A stretch of DNA of 13,067 nt from positions 1-13,067 of the forward strand of contig USFO01000042.1 of the NCBI GenBank assembly GCA_900553955.1. The letters are read 5' to 3'. The notes beneath the pieces are model-generated. The model was not told the origin of the DNA. It did no database searches and saw nothing but the letters and a program-made list of their open reading frames with translations. Positions 6,319 through 13,023 of this stretch are shown here, in pieces. Both the position numbers and the translations under genes were made by a program. The stretch's first letter is position 1. Every line of letters starts with the position of its first letter. This DNA comes from an uncultured Oscillospiraceae bacterium. GTDB lineage: Bacteria > Bacillota > Clostridia > Oscillospirales > Ruminococcaceae.

Positions 6319-7824
6319 TCAGCCCAAGCCGGCAGCTGCCATATTGGCTTCATGTTCAGCGTGAGTCTTTGCCCAATAGAAGTTGCCCGCGGAATCCGCA
6401 AGGAAATAGTAATCCTGACCGTGGTTCTCCATATCCGGGTTCAATGCCGCTTCAATGGCGTTGGTGCCGGGGTTGCATACAGGTCCGACAGGCAGGCCTT
6501 TCTTATAGTAGGTATCGTAGGACGTGTGGTATGCCTCATCAAGTGCTTCATCATCGCCGATATGCGGCTCAATTTCATCACGGTAATAGAAATAGGTGAC
6601 GTCTGACTGGAGGTAAGGCAGACCGGAGCCATCCTCTAAGCGGTTGTGGAATACAGCGGAAACGCCGCGCATATCATCCACATTCGCAGCTTCGGACTGG
6701 ATTACGGAAGCGAGAGTAATCACCTCGTCAAGGCTCATACCAAGCTCCTGCATACGCTCATAATAGGTGGAGGTTATCTTATTGTTGAAGTTGTCAACAA
6801 ATTTTGCCAAAACACTTCTCGGCTTGGTGTCAAGGTAGAACTCGTAGGTATCCGGGAAAAGATAGCCCTCCCATTTATGGTAGATATATTCGCTTGTGCC
6901 CATCATGGACTCAAATTCATAATCAAAGCTTGCGGTATTCACGACCTCCATAAATTCGTCGTAGCCGCAAACGCCGTTTTCTTCAAGCTTTTTGGCGATT
7001 TGCGTTGCGGTCATGCCCTCATAGAAGGTCAGCGTTACCGTTTTGCGCTCAAGCTCCTTGCTGCGAAGCTGAAGGAAAATCTGATCATAGCCAAGGTTTG
7101 AATTGAGTGTATACGTTCCTGCGTAAAGCCGGTTCTGCATTTTTTTAACTCTGGCGTAAACCTCAAATGTAAACGGTTCATCGATTATGCCGTTATCTTT
7201 AAGAATATTCGCGATTTCGCCAAGGGTTGCTCCCTCCGGAATAATCACTTCCGCCTCATGACTCTGTTTGCTAAAGCCGACAAGGTCGTTTATGCTGGAA
7301 AGGGCGAAATACGCAATGAAAACGGAAACCGCAAGCACGCAGGAAACCCAAATTATAGTTGTAAGCCAGTTCATCAGAACTTTTTTCTTGCGTTTTTCCT
7401 TTGCTTTCGGGTCATATTCCTGCTCATCGGATTCTTCAGGCTCATCCGGTTCTTCTGGTTCCGGCGTGAGCTTTTCTTTCTTCTGCTTTTCCTCTTTTTT
7501 AGCGAACAGACCGCCGAAAAGCTTTTCTGCGGCAGGTTCTTTTGCCTGCGGCTGCGGATGCTCCTTCTCTTCCTCATCAGCAGAGGGTGGCGGTGCAAAG
7601 GGCTCATCGTCGTCATCGGCACTCGGCGGCGGCGGTGCAAAATCATCATCCTCAGAAAAGCTCAGCGATGGTCGGCTCTGCTCCGAATCCTTATTTCTGG
7701 TGGTATTATCTTCAAAAAAGTTGGAGAACACAAATTCATCGTCCGCAGAATTTTTCTTTTCAGAATCTGAATTTTCGCTGTTGTCAAGGCTTTTGAAGAA
7801 TTCTTCAAATTCTTTATCGTTCAT
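6319..7824 (-). CDS. Endolytic murein transglycosylase MltG (YceG family)
   Basis: MltG cuts nascent glycan strands at the cytoplasmic membrane and sets the chain ends made by the elongation or division machinery. The 501-residue protein has an acidic, proline-rich cytoplasmic tail (residues 1-149, with DDDFAPPPPSADDDDEPFAPPP-type repeats at about 59-82 and Lys-rich patches at 109-119 and 140-149). One membrane helix follows (about 152-176), then a LysM-like region (about 190-257) and the YceG catalytic domain. Hallmarks seen include EGYLFPDTYEF at 319-329, ASVIQSEAAN at 372-381 with the putative catalytic Glu378, and NPGTNAIEAALNP at 451-463. The tail makes it longer than enterobacterial MltG (about 340 residues) but is in line with Gram-positive forms. 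The ATG at 7822-7824 has GGAGG 6 nt upstream. It is a single-gene unit. Confidence 0.95.
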   Translation of the reverse strand: MNDKEFEEFFKSLDNSENSDSEKKNSADDEFVFSNFFEDNTTRNKDSEQSRPSLSFSEDDDFAPPPPSADDDDEPFAPPPSADEEEKEHPQPQAKEPAAEKLFGGLFAKKEEKQKKEKLTPEPEEPDEPEESDEQEYDPKAKEKRKKKVLMNWLTTIIWVSCVLAVSVFIAYFALSSINDLVGFSKQSHEAEVIIPEGATLGEIANILKDNGIIDEPFTFEVYARVKKMQNRLYAGTYTLNSNLGYDQIFLQLRSKELERKTVTLTFYEGMTATQIAKKLEENGVCGYDEFMEVVNTASFDYEFESMMGTSEYIYHKWEGYLFPDTYEFYLDTKPRSVLAKFVDNFNNKITSTYYERMQELGMSLDEVITLASVIQSEAANVDDMRGVSAVFHNRLEDGSGLPYLQSDVTYFYYRDEIEPHIGDDEALDEAYHTSYDTYYKKGLPVGPVCNPGTNAIEAALNPDMENHGQDYYFLADSAGNFYWAKTHAEHEANMAAAGLG

Positions 7825-7851
7825 AAAGTTCCTCCGTTTGCGGTAAAAGTA

Positions 7852-7879
7852 ACCAAAGGCTTTGGGTTTTCATATGATA
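7852..7879 (+). promoter_or_regulatory. Possible sigma-K-like promoter upstream of the Cys/Gly-rich gene
   Basis: AC (7852-7853), 17 nt, then CATATGATA (7871-7879) fits the mother-cell sigma-K pattern AC-N16/17-CATAnnnTA. It lies about 74 nt upstream of the small gene, in a region without an obvious sigma-A promoter for that gene. The pattern has little information content, so this is tentative. Confidence 0.25.
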
Positions 7880-7952
7880 TTAACGTACCGGCAAAAAGCG
7901 GCAAACGCCGCCGAACGCCCGTATTAAACTATGTTTCGCGAGGTGAAATTTC

Positions 7953-8111
7953 ATGTTCGGAAATAACTGCTGCTGGTGGATAATCATTCTTATCCTTCTC
8001 TTTGCCTGCTGCGGAAACGGCGGCTACGGCTGCAATAACGGCTGCGGCTGCAATAACGGCGGCTGCGGCGGCTGTGGCTGTGACAACGGCTGCGGATGCG
8101 GCTGTGGCTGA
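7953..8111 (+). CDS. Small Cys/Gly-rich protein (chorion-class high-cysteine type)
   Basis: This 52-residue protein is encoded by a complete ORF: ATG at 7953-7955, TGA at 8109-8111, and an AGGTGA ribosome binding site 6 nt upstream. It opens with MFGNNCCWW, followed by a strongly hydrophobic stretch (residues 8-18) ending in ACC, then a tail made almost only of Gly, Cys and Asn in units such as NNGCGC and GGCGGCGC. It has 13 cysteines and 16 glycines. Similar short proteins in gut Clostridia carry the label chorion class high-cysteine protein, but their role is unknown. The composition suggests a disulfide-crosslinked or metal-binding surface or coat peptide, anchored or exported through its hydrophobic segment; that is inference. 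It has its own terminator and is divergent from mltG. A low-complexity artefact is less likely given its start, RBS and terminator. Confidence 0.75.
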   Translation: MFGNNCCWWIIILILLFACCGNGGYGCNNGCGCNNGGCGGCGCDNGCGCGCG

Positions 8112-8135
8112 CGACAGGCACATAATTCGGGGAAC

Positions 8136-8169
8136 GCCCTGCGCTTTTGCGCGGGGCTTTTCCCTTTTT
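8136..8169 (+). terminator. Terminator of the Cys/Gly-rich gene
   Basis: A 9-bp stem (8136-8144 with 8149-8157, one G-T wobble) closes a TTTT loop and is followed on the plus strand by TTTTCCCTTTTT. It starts 25 nt after the small gene's stop. On the minus strand the same hairpin lies just past the DJ-1 gene but lacks a U-tract. Confidence 0.85.
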
Positions 8170-8175
8170 CGGAGC

Positions 8176-8703
8176 TTATTTATACATTTTTCGAATTAAG
8201 TCCTCGGCTTTCGGCGTAATTGCTCCCGCAACGACTGCGGCGAACTCCGCCGCGGCGGCGGGGCCGTTGCCGGTGACAAGGTTTCCGTCACGCTCGACCT
8301 TGGCGGCGGTGTAATTCCCCTCAGAAACCTCAAATCCGGGAAAACAAGTGTAATTTTTTCCGGAAAGCGCGCCGGTGTTCGCAAGAATAACGCCGGGAGC
8401 GGCGCAGATGGCGCCGATTACGCGGTTATGCTCAAGAGCGAAGGCTATGGCGTTCTTTACCGTGGGCGAAGCCGCGAGGTTCGCCGCGCCGGGCATTCCG
8501 CCGGGAAAAACCACGGCGTCGGCGTCGGCAAGGTTCAGCTCGTCTTCAGTTATATCGGCGGTGACGGTAAGTCCAAATGCGCTTTTTACGGTTTTTGCAC
8601 CCACGCCCACGGTGGTAGCTTTGATTCCGGCGCGCAGAAGCAGATCCCTCGGCTGGATGGCTTCAACATCCTCGAAGCCGTTTGCAAGAAAAATGTATAC
8701 CAT
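8176..8703 (-). CDS. DJ-1/PfpI family protein
   Basis: The 175-residue protein is a single DJ-1/PfpI domain of typical length. The nucleophile elbow is GAICAAPG with Cys100, and the conserved Glu14 lies in NGFEDVEAI. The oxyanion region is VVFPGGMPGAANL at 65-77. It belongs to the DJ-1/YajL branch; members are variously assigned glyoxalase, deglycase or chaperone activity, and the exact activity here cannot be read from the sequence. The start (ATG, 8701-8703) lies 11 nt after the thyX stop, and its AGAGG ribosome binding site overlaps that stop codon, so the two genes form an operon with likely translational coupling. It faces the small Cys/Gly-rich gene tail to tail. Confidence 0.92.
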   Translation of the reverse strand: MVYIFLANGFEDVEAIQPRDLLLRAGIKATTVGVGAKTVKSAFGLTVTADITEDELNLADADAVVFPGGMPGAANLAASPTVKNAIAFALEHNRVIGAICAAPGVILANTGALSGKNYTCFPGFEVSEGNYTAAKVERDGNLVTGNGPAAAAEFAAVVAGAITPKAEDLIRKMYK

Positions 8704-8714
8704 AATTTTACCTC

Positions 8715-9473
8715 TTATTTTTCAACAATGAGTTCTGTTCTTGGGTGGCCGCAGGTCATTTTTCCCTCGGAGCACTTGCCCTCGGTGACGCAGGCGGGGC
8801 CGGCGTTCGCAAAAAGGGCGGGTGCGGCTTCGCGGCAGAGGCGGAGCATTTCGTCTGCAACGGTGCGGATTTCCCACTGGGCGCGGTTGCAGCAGCGCAG
8901 GCGGAAGAAGTTATGCAGGCTGCGAACGTTCATTGTAACCACCATTTTGGTTTCGCAGGCGTTCGGCAGAACGAAGCGCGCGTCCTCGTTTGCGATTTTC
9001 GAGGCGAGCTTTTCCGCCTCCTCCGGGGTCTTGCCCTCCTCCACCAGCTTTGCGGCGGCGTTCTTTTGAAGAATTGCCGCCAGACGGTCGTAGCTTTCGG
9101 CGCAGGTCTGCATAATCCTGTTGTACTCCGTAAGAGCCTCCTCGTCCTCCGCAACGTTCGGCGGAGTTATGAAGTTAAAATCCTCCATGCGAACATAGCG
9201 CTGACTCTGCACGCTGAAGGAGGCTATTCTGTGGCGGGTCATCTGCGCGAGGAACGCACGGGAAACGCCCTCTATTCCAAAGGTGAAGCTTGCGTGCTCA
9301 AGGGGGCTTTCGTGTCCGAGGCGCTCGAGCATCTCCACATAGGAACGCGCACGCTCGTCCGTCATTCCGTCAAAAAGTTCGTCCGCGCCGGAGTGGCTGT
9401 AACAGAGCCGCGCGGCGGCGGCGATGGTCTTTTCCGGCATTGGGGTATGGCAAAGAAGCGTTACGCTGGGCAT
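8715..9473 (-). CDS. FAD-dependent thymidylate synthase ThyX
   Basis: ThyX makes dTMP from dUMP using methylenetetrahydrofolate, FAD and NADPH, and replaces ThyA in many anaerobes. Counted from the chosen start, the 252-residue protein carries the diagnostic RHR-X7-S motif (Arg80-His81-Arg82 to Ser90, RHRIASFSVQSQRY). The conserved C-terminal region includes LPNACETKM and NVRSLHNFFRLRC (169-194) and RAQWEIR (197-203). The last 25 residues contain three cysteines (228, 234, 241) in a CVTEGKCSEGKMTCG pattern seen in clostridial ThyX. The open frame extends upstream to 9602, but the ATG at 9471-9473 has AAAGGAGG with good spacing, and a promoter lies at 9523-9551, so the longer form cannot be right. 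The DJ-1 gene is cotranscribed downstream. Confidence 0.96.
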   Translation of the reverse strand: MPSVTLLCHTPMPEKTIAAAARLCYSHSGADELFDGMTDERARSYVEMLERLGHESPLEHASFTFGIEGVSRAFLAQMTRHRIASFSVQSQRYVRMEDFNFITPPNVAEDEEALTEYNRIMQTCAESYDRLAAILQKNAAAKLVEEGKTPEEAEKLASKIANEDARFVLPNACETKMVVTMNVRSLHNFFRLRCCNRAQWEIRTVADEMLRLCREAAPALFANAGPACVTEGKCSEGKMTCGHPRTELIVEK

Positions 9474-9522
9474 TTTTCGTTCCTCCTTTAGTTCCACCTT
9501 TATAATTCGATATTTATAGTTT

Positions 9523-9551
9523 ATTATAATACGAATGACTAAATTAGTAAA
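9523..9551 (-). promoter_or_regulatory. Sigma-A promoter of thyX
   Basis: On the minus strand TTTACT (9546-9551), a 17-nt spacer and a perfect TATAAT (9523-9528) lie about 50 nt upstream of the thyX start codon. The promoter falls inside the longer open frame of thyX and so supports the shorter protein. Confidence 0.7.
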
Positions 9552-9642
9552 GTACATTTTGTGAACAAATGCGGTAAGGTGTGGGCACCGCGGTTTTGGC
9601 AAGCGTTCTCATTGTGCCGCTGTGCCGCCGTAATGTTCGCAC

Positions 9643-9673
9643 AAAAATACCGCCGCTGTCAGCACAGCGGCGG
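9643..9673 (-). terminator. Terminator of the lipoprotein gene
   Basis: A perfect 10-bp stem (9650-9659 with 9664-9673) closes a CAGC-type tetraloop. On the minus strand it is followed by TATTTTTG. It starts 15 nt past the lipoprotein stop codon and separates that gene from the thyX promoter. Confidence 0.88.
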
Positions 9674-9687
9674 CGTTCGTAAAAATA

Positions 9688-10428
9688 TTATTTTACGGTG
9701 ACGGAGAAGCCGAGGGTTTCGATAAACATTCCGTCCTTATCAAGGAACATTACGGAAACGGTGGAGGTTCCTGCGGAAAGAGTATCAAGAGTGAAAGTTC
9801 CGCTTGCATTCAGCTCACGGCGGTTGGCATTAAGCACGCTGACATTGTCAAAAAGCAGCACAGCATGAGTGGCGTTATCGCCGAGTTTAATCGGAATTTC
9901 AATGGTGTCGCCCGCAAGATATGTGGTCGGCATTTCGGAAATGTTGCCGTCATAGCCGTAATCAGCAATAGTAAATTCCCATTCGCCCTTTGCAACGCCT
10001 TTAGTGGAATCTTTTATGTCATCCACATAAATAAAATCGTCATCCATGGTGACATAGTAAGTTTCGCCGGATTCAAAGCACTGATCCTCCGGCAGAAAAA
10101 CGATAATCTGAGCATAAGCGGGATCTTTGCTTGTATTGATAAAGATTTTTTTGTTGTCAAGGCGCATATCATACTTCACCATAAGTTCATCATTGGAAGC
10201 TTTATAGATAGCGATTTCGCCGACACCCGCTTCAACATTCGGAGTATTAAGGACTACCTGAACAGCGTTGAGTCCGGCAGCAAATTTTTCACCGTTTTCA
10301 CTGTTAGGATACAACTTCATTTCAAAATTTTCTTTATCGGTATAGCGAGTCTTTTGGTTATTGGCGCAGCCGGAGAAGCAAAGCAGCACCATCACAAGAG
10401 CGAGCAAAGCAGCAGCAATTTTTTTCAT
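9688..10428 (-). CDS. Putative lipoprotein of unknown function
   Basis: The 246-residue protein starts with a lipoprotein signal peptide: MKK, a hydrophobic core (residues 4-18) and a lipobox-like FSGC with Cys21 as the predicted lipidated residue (Phe at -3 is unusual). The mature part is rich in Asp, Lys and Thr and looks mostly beta-stranded. The last 75 residues (TTYLAGDTIEIPIKLG onward, ending GFSVTVK) have the rhythm of an Ig-like beta-sandwich. No enzyme motif is visible and I do not recognise the family. It should sit on the outer face of the membrane. The ATG at 10426-10428 is preceded by AAAGGA about 11 nt upstream, slightly far. It has its own promoter and terminator and is a single-gene unit, divergent from mnmM. 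Confidence 0.85.
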   Translation of the reverse strand: MKKIAAALLALVMVLLCFSGCANNQKTRYTDKENFEMKLYPNSENGEKFAAGLNAVQVVLNTPNVEAGVGEIAIYKASNDELMVKYDMRLDNKKIFINTSKDPAYAQIIVFLPEDQCFESGETYYVTMDDDFIYVDDIKDSTKGVAKGEWEFTIADYGYDGNISEMPTTYLAGDTIEIPIKLGDNATHAVLLFDNVSVLNANRRELNASGTFTLDTLSAGTSTVSVMFLDKDGMFIETLGFSVTVK

Positions 10429-10461
10429 TTTTTAAAACGTCCTTTCAGTGGTCTGATTGGT

Positions 10462-10490
10462 ATTATAATATAGTACAGCAAAAATTGCAA
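10462..10490 (-). promoter_or_regulatory. Sigma-A promoter of the lipoprotein gene
   Basis: On the minus strand TTGCAA (10485-10490), a 17-nt spacer and a perfect TATAAT (10462-10467) lie about 34 nt upstream of the lipoprotein start codon. Confidence 0.75.
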
Positions 10491-10542
10491 GATTTTTTGC
10501 GCACAGGCGGCAAAATTGACGGCTTGTTCACATTTTTGTGGT

Positions 10543-10571
10543 TTGACAAAGGTGGCGTTTGCGGATAAAAT
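10543..10571 (+). promoter_or_regulatory. Sigma-A promoter of mnmM
   Basis: A perfect TTGACA (10543-10548), a 17-nt spacer and TAAAAT (10566-10571) lie 31 nt upstream of the mnmM start codon. The promoter lies inside the longer in-frame reading that begins at 10516, which supports the shorter start. It is arranged back to back with the lipoprotein promoter, 53 nt apart. Confidence 0.78.
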
Positions 10572-10602
10572 AGAGGAAGAATTTTTTTGCGGAGGGATTT
10601 TT

Positions 10603-11175
10603 ATGCCTAACGAATGGAGCGCCCTTGACATAGCGCACAAAATGATTAAACAAATGGTGAAGCCCGGCAATTTCTGCATTGACGCCACCGCGGGAAACGG
10701 TTACGACACGGAATTTTTGTGCGAACTTGTAGGTGAAAGCGGCAAGGTCATTGCCATGGATATTCAGCAAAGCGCCGTTGACAACACCAAAGCTCGGCTT
10801 GCAGAGGACGGTTTTTCCGCCCGCGCAGAGGTTTTCTGCATGAGTCACAGCGAAATGGACAAGGTTGCCGCGCCGGATTCCGCAGACTGCATTGTGTTCA
10901 ACTTCGGCTGGCTGCCCGGCGGTGACCACAACGTTTTTACCCGCGCTGAAACAAGTGTGCCCGCCATTGAAAAAGCGCTTTCCGTCATCAAACACGGCGG
11001 GCTGCTGGTACTTTGCGTCTATTACGGCCGCAACAACGGCTACTCCGAACGGGATGCCATTGTGGAATATGTTTCAAGCCTCGAATCGCGCTATTATGCG
11101 GTGATGAAATGCGATTTTCTCAACCGTAAAAACGACCCGCCCTTCCCTATCTTCATTGTGAAAGAAAAAGTGTGA
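10603..11175 (+). CDS. tRNA (mnm5s2U) methyltransferase MnmM (YtqB family)
   Basis: The 190-residue class I SAM-dependent methyltransferase has motif I DATAGNGYDTEFL at 27-39, the acidic ribose-binding end of strand 2 at Asp53 (VIAMDIQQSAV) and the family-specific FNFGWLPGGDHNVFTR at 99-114. This matches the YtqB/PF06962 family, formerly called rRNA methylase. Its Bacillus and Staphylococcus members (MnmM) methylate aminomethyl-2-thiouridine to form mnm5s2U at the tRNA wobble position, where no MnmC is present. The ATG at 10603-10605 has GGAGGG 6 nt upstream; an in-frame ATG at 10516 lies upstream of the promoter and is not used. The gene is a single unit with its own promoter and terminator. 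The family is secure; the exact tRNA reaction is inferred from homologues. Confidence 0.9.
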   Translation: MPNEWSALDIAHKMIKQMVKPGNFCIDATAGNGYDTEFLCELVGESGKVIAMDIQQSAVDNTKARLAEDGFSARAEVFCMSHSEMDKVAAPDSADCIVFNFGWLPGGDHNVFTRAETSVPAIEKALSVIKHGGLLVLCVYYGRNNGYSERDAIVEYVSSLESRYYAVMKCDFLNRKNDPPFPIFIVKEKV

Positions 11176-11206
11176 GTTTCGCATCGCGGTTTTAGTGGGC
11201 GTTCCC

Positions 11207-11241
11207 GGCTCCCCTTACACAGGGAAGCCGAGAAGCGCTCT
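11207..11241. repeat. Dispersed imperfect palindromic repeat, copy B
   Basis: GGCTCCCC pairs with GGGAAGCC (11207-11214 with 11222-11229, one mismatch) and is followed by the tail CCGAGAAGCGCTCTC, matching copy A at 4648-4682 in arms and tail. It lies between the mnmM stop and its terminator, so it is transcribed in the mnmM 3' untranslated region. Confidence 0.5.
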
Positions 11242-11265
11242 CAATTACCGCGGCGCTCGACTTTG

Positions 11266-11301
11266 AGCACCGTGTTCAAGTTTTTGAGCACGGTGCTTTT
11301 T
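11266..11301 (+). terminator. Terminator of mnmM, overlapping the flippase 3' end
   Basis: A 14-bp stem with one G-T wobble (11266-11279 with 11284-11297) closes a 4-nt loop and runs into TTTTT on the plus strand. It ends the mnmM transcript 90 nt after its stop. The right arm and part of the left arm encode the last residues and stop codon (11276-11278) of the flippase on the other strand. There is no U-tract on the minus strand, so a separate minus-strand terminator is not evident. Confidence 0.82.
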
Positions 11302-12847
11302 CTGTGCTCTCGCCAAAAAGCCTTTTCACTAGCGAAACATCATCGGAAGTGACGCATTTTAGCACGTACAAAAGCGTACAATATGCGATGAGCATCAGTA
11401 AAATTGCAAGAATCAACCCGGCGGCGTGCCATGTGCTCAAGCCGGAAATTTTGAGCACCGCGTCGCCGAAGGCAACACTTGCGGCGGCAGCCGCCATCGG
11501 CAAAAGCAGCCAATTTGACATATGTACGCGGAATCCGGTGACGTAAACGAGCCGCGCGGCGGAAAGCGCCATGTTAAAAACCTCGCTTACGGCAATGGTG
11601 GCAAGGTAGCCCGCCGTTCCGAGCACGGGCACAAGCGTGTAAACCATTACCACACAAAGTGCGGTGTCGTAAACATTGTATCGCACCACTGCGACCTGTT
11701 CGCCAAGCCCTTTGAGGATGCCGTCCACCGCAGAATCAAGGTACATTACCGTGACTATTGGCGCAAGCGCGCGGATCGCCGGCGCGGCAGCAGGCTCGTT
11801 ATAAAGCAGTGCGGCGAAGCTTTCGGCAAAGCGCCAAAGCGCTGCCGCAACGCCCACTGAAAACATCAGCGTCATGCGGAAAACGCGCTCCATCATTGAA
11901 TTTATGCGACTTTGCAGCCCCAAAGTGCGGCAGCGCGCTACTTCCGGTACAAGCAAATTCGAAAAGCCAAGCAAAAATGCGCATGGAAAAAGCAACACGG
12001 GGAGCACCATTCCGCCGACGATTCCGTACTGTGAAAGCGCCGCTTCCTGTGCAAGTCCGCTTTTCATGAGCGACACGGGCACGAGCAGATGCTTCACCGT
12101 GCTCAAAGCGGAGCGCAGCACCGCCGAAGCACCCACCGGCAGAGCAATATTGAGCACGCGCCCAAGCATACCCGCTTTTTGCGGCGATTTTGTGCCCCGA
12201 AGCGGATGCTTTTTTCTGTCGCGGAGGTACAGCCAGCCGTGCAGCAAAAAAGCCAGTGCTTCCGAAACAGCGCTGCCCGCGGCGACAAGCACGCACGCCG
12301 TGCTCAGGCTTTCCGGCTTGAGCATGGCGAAAACGAACATGGTGAACGCCATCTGTGAAAGCTGCTCGAACACCTGCGCCGCGGACGATGGCGCTACGCG
12401 CGTAACCGCGGTGAAATAGCCGGTAAACGCGGCGGAAACTCCCACAAAGGGCAGCGAAAAAGCCAGCACACGGAACGGCTTTGCCGCTCGTGTGTCATGC
12501 ACCAGCGCCTCTGCCGCAAAATTGCCGCAGGCGAACAGAATCACGCCGCCGAGCACGCCGAAAAACAGGCTGTAAAGCAGCGTGTGGCGCATGGCGCGTG
12601 CGGCTTCTCCGCCGTTTCCGGCGGCGGATTCCTCCGCCACAAGGCGGGTTGCCGCAAGCCCCGAGCCGGAACACGCGAAGGTCACCATCAGACGGTAAAC
12701 CGCCATCATAAGCGAAAAAAGCCCGGTTCCCGCAGTGCCGAGGTTTCGCGCGAGCCATGCGTTATACAGCACCCCCACCGCGCCAAGCGACAGCGAGGTT
12801 ATGGTCAGAATTCCGGCGTTCACCGCAAACTCCCGAAGCTTTGACAA
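11276..12847 (-). CDS. SpoVB-like polysaccharide/lipid-linked precursor flippase
   Basis: This roughly 523-residue protein has some 12-14 hydrophobic segments and belongs to the MOP flippase superfamily. The N-terminus (AVNAGILTITSLSLGAVGV, then ARNLGTAGTGLFSLM and TRLVAEESA) matches the SpoVB/YtgP (MurJ-like) group, which moves lipid-linked cell-wall or polysaccharide precursors across the membrane. SpoVB itself acts in spore cortex formation, but paralogues serve vegetative wall synthesis, so the role here is unresolved. The apparent GTG start at 12854-12856 overlaps the GGGAGG ribosome binding site itself. The TTG at 12845-12847, 8 nt downstream of that site, is the better start. The C-terminal codons overlap the mnmM terminator on the opposite strand. 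No clear sigma-A promoter was found upstream. Confidence 0.9.
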   Translation of the reverse strand: MSKLREFAVNAGILTITSLSLGAVGVLYNAWLARNLGTAGTGLFSLMMAVYRLMVTFACSGSGLAATRLVAEESAAGNGGEAARAMRHTLLYSLFFGVLGGVILFACGNFAAEALVHDTRAAKPFRVLAFSLPFVGVSAAFTGYFTAVTRVAPSSAAQVFEQLSQMAFTMFVFAMLKPESLSTACVLVAAGSAVSEALAFLLHGWLYLRDRKKHPLRGTKSPQKAGMLGRVLNIALPVGASAVLRSALSTVKHLLVPVSLMKSGLAQEAALSQYGIVGGMVLPVLLFPCAFLLGFSNLLVPEVARCRTLGLQSRINSMMERVFRMTLMFSVGVAAALWRFAESFAALLYNEPAAAPAIRALAPIVTVMYLDSAVDGILKGLGEQVAVVRYNVYDTALCVVMVYTLVPVLGTAGYLATIAVSEVFNMALSAARLVYVTGFRVHMSNWLLLPMAAAAASVAFGDAVLKISGLSTWHAAGLILAILLMLIAYCTLLYVLKCVTSDDVSLVKRLFGESTEKAPCSKT

Positions 12848-12957
12848 AGCAAACACCTCCCGAGAATTTATATGCGGTGAAGGGCGGAAAAATTACGGCG
12901 CAATGCACCGCAGTTGTTCACCAAGGCCGCAGCGCAAGTTTCCTTTAAGTTCCACAT

Positions 12958-12991
12958 AAAAAAAGCTTCCGGCGGAAATCCGCCGGAAGCC
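12958..12991 (-). terminator. Terminator of the gene at the right edge
   Basis: A perfect 11-bp stem (12966-12976 with 12981-12991) closes an AAAT loop and on the minus strand is followed by eight T. It ends the transcript of the partial gene 32 nt upstream and isolates the flippase gene from it. Confidence 0.92.
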
Positions 12992-13023
12992 TTCGCAAAA
13001 ATACAAATATTAAAAGCTAAAAA

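Noticed and set aside
7953..8111. The GGC/TGC-rich tract as a CRISPR-like or tandem DNA repeat
   Set aside because: There are no uniform repeats with unique spacers. The irregular GGC/TGC/AAC mix keeps one open frame and is better explained as protein-coding.
7929..8199. Alanine-rich open frames on both strands over the Cys/Gly-rich gene
   Set aside because: They are other-frame readings of the GGC/TGC repeats. Only the frame starting at 7953 has a ribosome binding site, a sensible composition and a terminator just after its stop.
9474..9602. Longer N-terminus for ThyX (extra 43 residues)
   Set aside because: The extension runs through a clear promoter and the leader, and the ATG at 9473 has a near-perfect ribosome binding site and the family's usual N-terminus.
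10516..10602. Longer N-terminus for MnmM
   Set aside because: The extra 29 codons overlap the TTGACA/TAAAAT promoter, and the start at 10603 has a good ribosome binding site.
12757..12959. Small plus-strand frames over the start of the flippase gene
   Set aside because: Arg/Pro-rich antisense readings with no ribosome binding site; shadows of the flippase gene.
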